From: Pseudomonadota bacterium
Lineage (GTDB): Bacteria; Myxococcota_A; Polyangia; Fen-1088
NCBI GenBank assembly: GCA_017881245.1
Contig: JADGRC010000168.1
Span: forward strand, 1 to 56,630
Direction: 5' to 3'
DNA length: 56,630 nt
Shown here: positions 49,293 through 56,630 of the stretch, one piece after another
How positions within the stretch are numbered: the stretch's first letter is position 1
Layout of the letters: each line of letters starts with the position of its first letter
Program-made: the position numbers and the translations under genes
The notes under the pieces: generated by a model
Seen by the model: only the letters and a program-made list of their open reading frames with translations
Databases searched by the model: none
What the model was told of the DNA's origin: nothing

Positions 49293-51869
49293 GTGAAGGG
49301 CGTGGAATCGGAACGCACCGATCTCGATGTCGGGCTGACGGACGATCTGGCGCGGGCTCGGTTGCGCGCGGAGGGGCCGAACGAGCTGCCCTCCAGTCGG
49401 CGGCGGGGTGTCACCCGAATCGCCCTCGATCTCCTGAGGGAGCCGATGTTCTTGTTGTTGTTGGGGTGCGGAGCCATCTACGTTCTGCTCGGCGATCGAC
49501 AGGAAGCGATGATGCTGCTCGGGTTTGTATCGATCGTGGCCGTCATCACCCTGTACCAGGAACAGAAGACCGAGCGAGCGCTCGAGGCCCTTCGCGACCT
49601 TTCGAGTCCGCGCGCGCTCGTGGTGCGGGACACCAAGCGCATTCGGATCGCTGGCCGCGACGTTGTTCGTGGCGACATCCTCGTTTTGGCGGAAGGCGAC
49701 CGCGTTTCGGCGGACGCCGCGCTGGTCTCCTGCACGAATCTTTGCACCGACGAGTCGCTGCTGACGGGCGAATCGGTACCCGTGACGAAGGCAATCTGGG
49801 ATCGCGTGAGCACGACGGAGCGTCCGGGAGGTGATGGGCTGCCGTTCGTCTACGCTGGAACCCTGGTCGTTCGCGGACAGGGGCTAGCGGAGGTTCAAGC
49901 GACGGCGCTCGACACGCAGATGGGCAGGATCGGAAAAGCCCTGATGACCATGGCGCCGGAGCCGAGCGCGCTCCAGCGCGAAACAAGCGCATTGGTGCGC
50001 CGCCTGGCGATCGCCGCGATCACGTTGTGCGTGCTGATTGTGGCGGTCTACGGCGTGACACGCGGAGATTGGTTGGCCGGATTTCTGGGAGGCTTGACGC
50101 TCGCGATGGCCATCTTGCCTAACGAATTTCCGGCTGTCTTGGCAATATTCCTTGCGCTCGGCGCCTGGCGTCTTTCGCGGCACCAGGCACTCGCGCGACG
50201 GGTGCCGGTGCTCGAAACCTTGGGCTCGGCGACGGTTTTGTGCGTCGACAAGACCGGTACGCTGACCCAAAACGTCATGGCGGTGCGCAAGCTGTTCTCG
50301 AACGGTCAGATGTTCGACGTGCCGATCGACGACGCGGCGCCGCTGCCCGAATTCGTTCACGAGCTTGTCGAATACTCCATCCTCGCCAGCCAGCGAGACC
50401 CGTTCGATCCAATGGAAAAGGCGTTTCACACGCTGGGGTTCCACCGACTGGCGGACACCGAGCACCTTCATCCGAATTGGACGCTGGTCCGAGAGTATCC
50501 GCTCTCGGACCATCTGCTGGCGTTGTCGCACGTCTGGACCTCTCCCGACGGGAGCGAGTATGTGATTGCCGCGAAAGGCGCTTACGAGGCGATCGCGGAT
50601 CTCTGCCATTTGGCGCCAGCGGCGCAAGCCCGTCTGCAAATCGAGGCGGAGGACCTCGCGGGGGAGGGCTTGCGCGTCCTCGGCGTCGCGCGCACGCGGT
50701 TTCGCCTGGGCGCGCTCCCCGACCAGCAGCACGACTTTCCATTCGAGCTGGTTGGTCTGGTTGGGCTCGCGGATCCCGTCCGTCCCCAGGCGCACCAGGC
50801 CGTCGCCGAGTGTTACACGGCAGGCGTGCGGATCGTCATGATGACGGGCGATCACCCACGAACGGCGCGGAGCATCGGCCGGCAGATCGGCCTTCGCGAC
50901 GGGGACGGCGTGCTCACCGGACCCGAACTCGATGGCCTGAGCGACGCGGACCTTCGCACCCGCGTCGGCAACGTCAACATTTTCGCGCGCGTGGCGCCGG
51001 AGCAGAAACTCCGCCTGGTGCGGGTCCTGCAATCGTTGGGGGAAGTGGTGGCCATGACTGGAGACGGGGTCAACGACGCGCCAGCCCTGAAGGCGGCCGA
51101 CATCGGAATAGCCATGGGCGGACGGGGAACCGACGTCGCGCGCGAGGCCTCCGGGCTGGTCATTCTCAACGACGATTTCGAGACAATCGTTCGGGCCATT
51201 CGAATCGGCCGGCGCATCTTCGACAACTTGAAGAGCGCCATGGCCTACATTCTGGCCGTTCACGTGCCCATCGCGGGCTTGACCGTCGTTCCCATCGTGT
51301 TTGGCCTGCCCCTGGTTCTGATGCCGGTGCACGTCGCCTTTCTGCACCTCATCATCGAGCCGGCTTGCTCCGTCGTGTTCGAGGTCGAGCCCGAGGACCC
51401 CGATGTGATGCGACGCCCGCCGCGCGACCCCCGGCAGCCCCTGTTCGGAACTTCCCTGGTCGGGTGGAGTCTCCTGCAGGGATCGAGCGTTCTGGCGATC
51501 CTGCTCGTGGCTTTCATCGTGACGCTGCGTCGTGGGCGAAGTGATTTGGACGCGCGAGCGCTGACCTTCACCGCGTTGGTGTTGACCAATCTCGCTTTGA
51601 TTTTGGTGAACCGGTCGTGGCGCGGTTCCGTGCTGCAGACCGCGCGTGCACGAAACGCGGCCTTCTGGTGGGTGGCGGGCAGCGCAGTCGTATTCTTGGG
51701 GTTGGCGCTGTACGTCCCGTTTCTGCGAGTCCGTTTTCGATTCTCCACACTTCGCGCGGAAGACGTCGCGGTCTGCCTGTTGGCGAGTCTGGTTGCCCTC
51801 GGCTGGTTCGAGATCGTCAAGCGCATTCGCGCGCGCCTTCAGGACACTCGGCCTTGGGCGCGGACCTAA
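49293..51869 (+). CDS. P-type cation-transporting ATPase (type II-like) with altered ion motifs
   Basis: An 858-residue inner-membrane pump. Residues 10-70 hold a cation-ATPase N-terminal region, then the TGES motif (LLTGESVPV), the phosphorylation site DKTGTLT (D319) and TGDGVNDAPALKAADIG near 590. Helices M1-M2, M3-M4, M5-M10 are apparent. The M4 ion gate reads P276-N277-E-F-P, where bacterial relatives usually have PEEFP and animal Ca pumps PEGLP; M6 reads H685-L-I-I-E689-P rather than ELIIDP. These are direct readings; the consensus is recalled. GTG 49293 is the start, 47 bases after the multicopper oxidase stop, so it may share its transcript. The ion carried cannot be named. Confidence 0.93.
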   Translation: MKGVESERTDLDVGLTDDLARARLRAEGPNELPSSRRRGVTRIALDLLREPMFLLLLGCGAIYVLLGDRQEAMMLLGFVSIVAVITLYQEQKTERALEALRDLSSPRALVVRDTKRIRIAGRDVVRGDILVLAEGDRVSADAALVSCTNLCTDESLLTGESVPVTKAIWDRVSTTERPGGDGLPFVYAGTLVVRGQGLAEVQATALDTQMGRIGKALMTMAPEPSALQRETSALVRRLAIAAITLCVLIVAVYGVTRGDWLAGFLGGLTLAMAILPNEFPAVLAIFLALGAWRLSRHQALARRVPVLETLGSATVLCVDKTGTLTQNVMAVRKLFSNGQMFDVPIDDAAPLPEFVHELVEYSILASQRDPFDPMEKAFHTLGFHRLADTEHLHPNWTLVREYPLSDHLLALSHVWTSPDGSEYVIAAKGAYEAIADLCHLAPAAQARLQIEAEDLAGEGLRVLGVARTRFRLGALPDQQHDFPFELVGLVGLADPVRPQAHQAVAECYTAGVRIVMMTGDHPRTARSIGRQIGLRDGDGVLTGPELDGLSDADLRTRVGNVNIFARVAPEQKLRLVRVLQSLGEVVAMTGDGVNDAPALKAADIGIAMGGRGTDVAREASGLVILNDDFETIVRAIRIGRRIFDNLKSAMAYILAVHVPIAGLTVVPIVFGLPLVLMPVHVAFLHLIIEPACSVVFEVEPEDPDVMRRPPRDPRQPLFGTSLVGWSLLQGSSVLAILLVAFIVTLRRGRSDLDARALTFTALVLTNLALILVNRSWRGSVLQTARARNAAFWWVAGSAVVFLGLALYVPFLRVRFRFSTLRAEDVAVCLLASLVALGWFEIVKRIRARLQDTRPWART

Positions 51870-51873
51870 CCGG

Positions 51874-52734
51874 TCATCTCCCGGGTCTGCTCGGAGCGCC
51901 GCCGATGATGTGCTGCCGAATATCCGCGAGCTTGGTCCTTAGCTTCGTGGCGTTCTCGCGGCCGACACGCAACAGAATCTTCTGGCCCGACGACAGCGCT
52001 TCGAGTTGGGGATCCTGGAACACATAAAGACCGTCTCCGCTCGGAGGGCGTGGCGACCCATCCACCGACACTCGTTTAACCTTGATGGGCTGCGCCACAT
52101 CAGGTGTCGCAATGAGATTGTCGATCACCCCGATGACCCGGTCGTTGAAGTACTTGCCGGGCTCGCCGAGCTCCTCGTAGGCGCGTTGAAACAGCGGATA
52201 CAGGCGCCGGTACAATCCGACTGCTCGCTCGGTATCGATTGCCGCGACCAATCGTACGAACGGCTCGTAACGGTCGGCGTTGTCTTGGCTGATTGCTCGC
52301 GCATCGTCCGGCCCCTCGGTGCGAATACGCCCGGCGGTCGGTTTGACGGGCCACAACTCAGCCGCCGCGTTGTCGGTCCCGAGGTTGTTCACAGTGGTCA
52401 CGAAACGACGCGCGAGCCCATCAAAGACCAAGAAGGAAGCGACCGACTTGCGCCCCAGCAGATCGCCAAGCACGTTCTTGAGATAGGCATCGGCGTCGTC
52501 GGGCGCCGGGAGATCTCCCGGGCGTGGCGATCCCTCGGGCGCGATCGGAAATCGAACCGTTGGTTGAATGGCGGCGGGTGAGGGGGGCGGTGAGGTCGGC
52601 ACGGGCGGGGCGATCGGCCGCGCGACATTCGTCGGTGTCTGCGAAATCGGCGCGTGCCGCCGCCACCAGGTCCAGGCGCCGAAAGCGGCAACGAGAACCA
52701 AGACCGGGATGATCACACGTGAGCTCGAATTCAT
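51874..52734 (-). CDS. DUF3014 membrane-anchored protein
   Basis: A 286-residue protein from ATG 52734; the frame extends upstream but that part has no homology and overlaps the sensor kinase promoter. An N-terminal helix (VIIPVLVLVAAFGAWTWW) anchors it in the inner membrane, then a Pro-rich linker, then DUF3014 (about residues 75-230) with RRFVTTVNNLG, NADRYEPFVRLVAAIDTERAVGLYRRLYPLFQRAYEELG and KYFNDRVIGVIDNLIATP, wording characteristic of the family. Function is unknown; it is found in Myxococcota, gamma- and betaproteobacteria. It converges with the P-type ATPase, four bases between stops. Confidence 0.9.
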   Translation of the reverse strand: MNSSSRVIIPVLVLVAAFGAWTWWRRHAPISQTPTNVARPIAPPVPTSPPPSPAAIQPTVRFPIAPEGSPRPGDLPAPDDADAYLKNVLGDLLGRKSVASFLVFDGLARRFVTTVNNLGTDNAAAELWPVKPTAGRIRTEGPDDARAISQDNADRYEPFVRLVAAIDTERAVGLYRRLYPLFQRAYEELGEPGKYFNDRVIGVIDNLIATPDVAQPIKVKRVSVDGSPRPPSGDGLYVFQDPQLEALSSGQKILLRVGRENATKLRTKLADIRQHIIGGAPSRPGR

Positions 52735-52948
52735 GGCGTCCTCGGGGGAACGGGAGCAAGAAGGCATCGAACGTCGCTCCGGGGAGCGATCCGGTCGAGG
52801 ATATCGAGTGGAAGATACAGCGTCGAGGATACGAACCGAACTCCGAAACGAGGTCGCGGCGACACTCGTGGGACGGTCCCGGTCGCCGCTGCCGCCGGCG
52901 GCGTGATACCGTCCCAGCGGGGACCTTGGCCCGGGAGGGTGAGACAGG

Positions 52949-54919
52949 ATGGACAGACCGTTCATTGACGGGTTGATTGCCGATCTGAGCACCCTTGCCG
53001 ATCGCATCGACCCGAATTCAGGAGGGATCGCCGGGTCCGCGGACCACGTGGAGATCGCCATCGACCGCGCGGCCTGGCTGGCGGGGCTGCTGGCGCTGTC
53101 GGGAGACGTCATCAGCGTGCTCGACCTTCAAGGCAAGATGCTCTACGTCAGTCGTACGATGCCATCGACATACCCGTCCGCGATGATCGGACGCGACTCG
53201 GCCGATTTCGTTCCTGATACTCACCGTGGGGTCTGGCGCGCCGCGATTGCCAGAGCCGCGGCGACGGGAGAGCCTCAACAGGTCGAAATCCACAGCGTCG
53301 GGGACTATTGGTGGGATACGCGTCTCGCGCCGATTCGAAACCGGGATAGCCGGATCGAATATCTGCTGTCGATCGGCTCCGACATCACGGCGCGAAAACG
53401 AGCGGAGGCGGCGCTCGCTCTAAAGGACCATCAGCTGCAGCTGGCCCTGGATGCCTCGGGAATGGGCCAGTGGCGCTGGGACATCCAGCTCGACCACCTG
53501 ACCTGGGACTCCGCGGCGAAGCGGCTCTTTGAATGCGAAGCTGGCCCCGACAACATCACCTTCGGCGCGTTTCAGGATTTCGTGCATGCCGACGATCGGG
53601 CCCGCGTCGCCGAACACGTTGCGCACGCTCTGCGCTCGGGCGAATACCCCGATCTCGAGTACCGAATCGCGTTGCCGAGCGGCACCGAGCGTTGGTTATT
53701 GACCAAGGGAAAGGTCCTAAAGACGGTCGAGGGGAATCCGACGGCTTTCCTGGGCGGCATCCTGGATATCACCTGGAGCAAGCGAAAAGAGGCAAGCTTG
53801 CAGCGCGCGCACAAACTCGAAGCCATCGGTCAGCTGGCGGGGGGCGTGGCACACGACTTCAACAATCTTTTAGTGGTCATTGCGGGCAACATCGAGCTGG
53901 CGCGCCGGCAGTCGGAACCGGGCTTGCACGACTCTCTTTTGGCGGACGCCCTGAACGCGAGCATGCGCGCGGCGGATTTGACTCGGCAGCTCCTGGCGTT
54001 CGGACGGCGGCAACCGATTCACGAAACCCCCTTGGACTTGAATGCCGTTCTACAGGACACGATGAAACTCCTGCGCCGCCTGATTCCAGAGTCGATCGAG
54101 GTCGAACACATCGGCCCGAGCACTCTTCCGCGATTCCTGGGCGATCTGGGCCAGATCGAACAGGTCATCATCAATCTGTGCGTCAACGCCCGCGACGCCA
54201 TGCCGAGCGGGGGGCGCCTTCTGCTGAAGACGGAGGTGGCCGTCGTCAACGGGCCCTTCAGAGACGCGCATCCGTGGGCCCGCGCGGGACGCTATGTCCT
54301 GCTTTCGGTGACCGATACCGGGCACGGCATGACACCCGAGACCATCGACCGCGTCTTCGAGCCGTTCTTCACCACCAAGGACCAAGGGACCGGTCTTGGG
54401 CTGGCGACCGCGTATGGCATCGTCAAGAAACACGGAGGCGTTCTGCAGGCGCACAACGATGTCGGCAGGGGGTCGACCTTCACGGTCTACCTACCGGTGA
54501 TTGATCGCGACGGGGACGAGGTTGGTGCGAAGATCGAGGCGCCGATCCCGCGCGGCCACGAAACCATTCTGTTGGGTGAGGACGAGGAACTCGTTCGCGC
54601 GGTCGTTCGGCGGATTCTCGAGCAGTCCGGGTATCGCGTGCTCGTCGCCGCGAATGGTGAGGAAGCGGTCCGGATGTTCACGAAAAACCAGGAACAGGTG
54701 GATCTGGTCCTGTTGGACGCCATCATGCCGCGAAAAAGTGGCACCCAGGCGCTGCTGGAGATCCGTGCCCTTCGCCCAGGCGTGCCCATCGTGATGTCGA
54801 GCGGGTACTCGGATGCGTTGGCGTTCGGATTGGAGGCCGACGTAGCGTTCTTGCAGAAGCCCTACGAGCCGGATGCGTTGCTCCGAATAGTCCGTCAGGC
54901 GCTGAACAAACGGTCGTGA
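52949..54919 (+). CDS. Hybrid sensor histidine kinase (PAS-PAS-HisKA-HATPase-REC)
   Basis: A 656-residue soluble kinase. GGGAGG 15 bases before ATG 52949 supports the start. PAS domains occupy about residues 45-150 (ending IGSDITARKRAE) and 160-280 (WRWDIQLDHLTWDSA...; ILDITWSKRKE). The phosphoacceptor is in GGVAHDFNNLLVVIAGNIELAR (about 305), the HDFNN type of the HK4 group; the ATPase domain has NARDAMPSGG and GTGLGLATAYGIVKKHGG. A receiver domain follows (about 535-655) with VLLDAIMPRKSG holding the acceptor Asp and a final LQKPYEP Lys. It has no transmembrane helix, so it should sense a cytoplasmic cue. The output partner is unknown. Confidence 0.95.
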   Translation: MDRPFIDGLIADLSTLADRIDPNSGGIAGSADHVEIAIDRAAWLAGLLALSGDVISVLDLQGKMLYVSRTMPSTYPSAMIGRDSADFVPDTHRGVWRAAIARAAATGEPQQVEIHSVGDYWWDTRLAPIRNRDSRIEYLLSIGSDITARKRAEAALALKDHQLQLALDASGMGQWRWDIQLDHLTWDSAAKRLFECEAGPDNITFGAFQDFVHADDRARVAEHVAHALRSGEYPDLEYRIALPSGTERWLLTKGKVLKTVEGNPTAFLGGILDITWSKRKEASLQRAHKLEAIGQLAGGVAHDFNNLLVVIAGNIELARRQSEPGLHDSLLADALNASMRAADLTRQLLAFGRRQPIHETPLDLNAVLQDTMKLLRRLIPESIEVEHIGPSTLPRFLGDLGQIEQVIINLCVNARDAMPSGGRLLLKTEVAVVNGPFRDAHPWARAGRYVLLSVTDTGHGMTPETIDRVFEPFFTTKDQGTGLGLATAYGIVKKHGGVLQAHNDVGRGSTFTVYLPVIDRDGDEVGAKIEAPIPRGHETILLGEDEELVRAVVRRILEQSGYRVLVAANGEEAVRMFTKNQEQVDLVLLDAIMPRKSGTQALLEIRALRPGVPIVMSSGYSDALAFGLEADVAFLQKPYEPDALLRIVRQALNKRS

Positions 54920-54938
54920 CCAGGCGAGTGCTTGTGGG

Positions 54939-55006
54939 GTGTCGATCCAGCACACCAGCCCACAAAGGAGGCGAGTTTTTTTGGAGACCGTGTCGATCCA
55001 GCACAC
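54939..55006. repeat. Paired 17-bp direct repeats upstream of the YCII gene
   Basis: GTGTCGATCCAGCACAC occurs at 54939-54955 and again at 54990-55006, identical, 51 bases apart. Each has GTGT...ACAC at its ends, so each is a partial palindrome. The first sits inside a hairpin (TGTGGG ... CCCACA) with a run of seven T further on (54976-54982), which may terminate the hybrid kinase gene; the second lies 77 bases before the YCII start and could be an operator. Confidence 0.72.
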
Positions 55007-55083
55007 GCTCCATCGTCGTCAGGGTAGAAAGCCGGGGCGACCGGGCCCAGGCTAGACCCGAATTCGGAAAGGAGCAGATCGCG

Positions 55084-55440
55084 ATGCGCTACATCAGCTT
55101 GTTCACGCACGAGGACAGAGGCGTTCCCCCAACCCAGGCCGAGATGGCGGCCATGGGGAAGCTCATCGAGGAAGGAATGAAGGCGGGCTGGTTGATCAGC
55201 ACCGAGGGGGTACACGCGGGCTCGAACGGAACGCGCGTGCGATCGACCGGTGGCAAGATCTCGATCGTCGACGGTCCGTTCGCGGAGGCCAAGGAGGTCA
55301 TCGGCGGTTATGCAATCCTGCGGGCCAATTCCAAGGAAGAAGTCATCGCGTTGACTCGACAGTTTCTCAAAGTCGCCGGCGATGGCACCTGCGAGCTGCA
55401 CCAGCTGTTCGAAATGCCGGCGGGCGCTGGGCCGGGCTAA
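55084..55440 (+). CDS. YCII-family (YciI-like) protein
   Basis: A 118-residue cytoplasmic protein. GGAAAGGAG eight bases before ATG 55084 gives the start, although the frame extends upstream through the repeat region. The ferredoxin-like YCII fold is indicated by MRYISLFTHEDRGVPPTQAEMAAMGKLIEEGMKAGWLISTEGV, then GKISIVDGPFAEAKEVIGGYAILRANSKEEVIAL, the pattern of DGPFxExKE proteins often encoded with ECF sigma factors. Some relatives are small dehydrochlorinases or sensors. No sigma-factor gene is adjacent, so the linkage here is atypical. The paired repeats upstream suggest specific regulation. Confidence 0.9.
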   Translation: MRYISLFTHEDRGVPPTQAEMAAMGKLIEEGMKAGWLISTEGVHAGSNGTRVRSTGGKISIVDGPFAEAKEVIGGYAILRANSKEEVIALTRQFLKVAGDGTCELHQLFEMPAGAGPG

Positions 55441-55579
55441 GTGCTAAGGGGCGGCGTCCACGTTCGTCGGCCCGCGGCGACCTCGCTCGCCGTCTTCTTG
55501 GCTCGCTGATGCTTCGCTGCCGCCGGAAAATGAATACCGGCGAGGAGTCGCACTGATCGCCGCGTGAGCGCCGCACTGA

Positions 55580-56605
55580 CTAGCCGCGCTGGAACACCAG
55601 ACCGTAGACCAGCTGGACGTCCGCGCCGATGTCCCAAAGCCAGGGGTGCGTCAGGCGGGGAGACGCGAACAACGAGCCCAGGCCGGGCGACTGAAGCTGG
55701 GACAGCAAGATGCGGGGATCGGGCTGCATCATCGACGAGCCTTCGCCCTCTTCGGCCATGTGAGCGACGAACGCTTCCAGCTCGTCGGCACCTCGGTCCT
55801 TCAACCCGATCAACGCGGGCGCCTGGTCAGAGGAAAGCACGTCGAACGCGACGAAACCGCTGCCCCCGGCGCGGGTCGAACCCGCCAGCGTGGTCAGGTG
55901 GACTCCGGTGATCGCGGCGTCCAGGCTGCTCCACGCCGCCTGGGACATCACCCACGAGGACTGGAACGGTTGCGGCAGTTGGCTCAACACGCAGCTAGAG
56001 ACGGTGACATCGAAGGTGCGACCGAGGCGCGCCACGATCCCGTGGGCCGCGGCGACCGCCAGGGGGCCGAGCTCCGCGTCCGACGGAAACGTGTCACCCC
56101 AATCGTCCAGGCGATCCAGGAACCCGGACAGATCCACGTCGCCGTGAAGGACGACTCGCGCGCGCAGCCCCGTTGGCAGTTTATCCCGCGCGTGTTCGAT
56201 CGCTTCGCCGTCCAGGTCGACAAGGTGAATCTGATGAAACGTCCGTGAGAGTTGTTCCACGTCGATGTCGGAACAGCTTCCAGCGCCAAGCACACACACG
56301 TCGCCGCGGCCCGAGATCCGGGGCACCAGCGCCATGAGGTTCTGGCGATGACCCGCGTAGAGATCCCAAGTGCGCGAAGGATGACGATTCATCCGTCTTT
56401 GAAAGTCACGCACGCGCGCCGCCGTCGCGGCCGGAACGGTGTCGCCGTGCGCTTCAATCTGGTGTCGGCGCAAACAGCGGAAGGAGTAAGCCATGAACAC
56501 ATGCTGGGACGTTCGACAGACGTCGCACGTGCGTCGAGGGCCGCCCGCGCAGCCGCAGGTGTCCACGGAGGGCTGAACGTTCGGGGAACGCGAATCGTCC
56601 ATCAT
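55580..56605 (-). CDS. Putative SAM-dependent methyltransferase-like protein with N-terminal Cys cluster
   Basis: A 341-residue protein. CVLGAGSCSDIDVEQLSRTFHQIHLVDLDGEAI (about residues 100-131) is a glycine-rich nucleotide loop followed by an acidic residue, as in class I methyltransferases, and VTVSSCVLSQLPQPFQSSW resembles the motif IV/post-IV region. The first 40 residues carry six Cys (CGCAGGPRRTCDVCRTS, FRC), which may bind a metal or disulphide. No named family is recognised and the catalytic substrate is unknown. The ATG at 56605 or 56602 starts the gene; no ribosome site is seen and the upstream region leaves the window. It converges with YCII, 139 bases apart. Confidence 0.7.
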   Translation of the reverse strand: MMDDSRSPNVQPSVDTCGCAGGPRRTCDVCRTSQHVFMAYSFRCLRRHQIEAHGDTVPAATAARVRDFQRRMNRHPSRTWDLYAGHRQNLMALVPRISGRGDVCVLGAGSCSDIDVEQLSRTFHQIHLVDLDGEAIEHARDKLPTGLRARVVLHGDVDLSGFLDRLDDWGDTFPSDAELGPLAVAAAHGIVARLGRTFDVTVSSCVLSQLPQPFQSSWVMSQAAWSSLDAAITGVHLTTLAGSTRAGGSGFVAFDVLSSDQAPALIGLKDRGADELEAFVAHMAEEGEGSSMMQPDPRILLSQLQSPGLGSLFASPRLTHPWLWDIGADVQLVYGLVFQRG

Positions 56606-56630
56606 GGAAGGTGTTGAGCATAGCCCACGG

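Noticed and set aside
49884-51347. A 487-codon minus-strand frame and a 434-codon plus-strand frame (50240-51544) within the P-type ATPase gene
   Set aside because: The ATPase frame contains every catalytic motif; the others are composition shadows.
54976-54982. The T-run after the hybrid kinase gene as a perfect intrinsic terminator
   Set aside because: The T-run is separated from the hairpin by about nine bases, so it was kept only as a possible terminator and not listed as a confident one.

Overview
The window comes from a high-GC Gram-negative bacterium, most likely a member of the Myxococcota (deltaproteobacterial lineage). The evidence is indirect but consistent: several lipoproteins carry long Gly/Ser/Thr-rich spacers after the lipobox, a pilB-pilT-pilC-pilS block is present in the order known from Myxococcus, a DUF4390 gene sits with an NtrY-like kinase, and there are Ser/Thr-kinase and Cys-module remnants of myxobacterial type, a DUF3014 protein and a vWA lipoprotein. 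No rRNA, tRNA, CRISPR array, intact insertion sequence or prophage was seen. The overall impression is an ordinary chromosomal segment with one decayed accessory patch at about 23.5-26.8 kb.

Layout. 1-3.0 kb: the tail of a phytoene synthase gene, then a polytopic membrane protein with four [D/E]xxxH motifs, a TPR-like periplasmic protein and a GT-B glycosyltransferase, coupled by ATGA overlaps (probable carotenoid-glycoside locus). 3.0-4.3 kb: a DUF523/DUF1722 protein and a small unknown. 4.5-8.2 kb: cimA-leuC-leuD, the citramalate route to isoleucine plus the leucine isomerase, with a perfect 13-bp hairpin between cimA and leuC. 8.3-11.3 kb: a secreted polysaccharide-lyase-like beta-helix lipoprotein coupled to a GH105-type lipoprotein (pectin/rhamnogalacturonan use). 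11.5-12.0 kb: a YdcH-like protein and a PemK/MazF remnant. 12.1-18.6 kb: a minus-strand run recQ, sirB1-like, Omp85-like, DUF4390, ntrY-like. 18.9-21.6 kb: an ABC-2 exporter (two permeases and an ATPase), divergent from a thioredoxin with an extraordinary His-rich tail.

22.2-27.7 kb: PAP2 phosphatase, Uma2 nuclease, a chimeric kinase/VapC pseudogene, a vWA lipoprotein bracketed by two copies of a 45-bp repeat, a decayed Cys-module fragment, an AbiEii-like nucleotidyltransferase with a 47-aa partner, and a lipoprotein. 27.7-32.4 kb: a 2-oxoacid:ferredoxin oxidoreductase (korAB) with a GltD-like FAD/Fe-S subunit. 32.7-41.0 kb: pilS, pilC, pilT, pilB and a 798-aa Ala/Pro-rich repeat protein. 41.2-46.2 kb: rlmI-like methyltransferase, UPF0158, DUF429, panD, TPR and a two-gene envelope pair. 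46.3-51.9 kb: heavy-metal-binding lipoprotein, subclass B3 metallo-beta-lactamase-like protein, Tat multicopper oxidase with a Met-rich insert, and a P-type ATPase with altered ion-binding motifs. 51.9-56.6 kb: DUF3014, a hybrid histidine kinase, a YCII protein downstream of paired 17-bp repeats, and a methyltransferase-like protein.

The points most worth follow-up are the [D/E]xxxH membrane protein in the carotenoid locus, the His-tailed thioredoxin, the metal/oxidase/P-type-ATPase locus with its unusual transport motifs, the decayed toxin/kinase patch with its 45-bp repeats, and the apparent loss of the response-regulator partners of two histidine kinases. All family names come from reading motifs and recalled family consensus, not from database searches.
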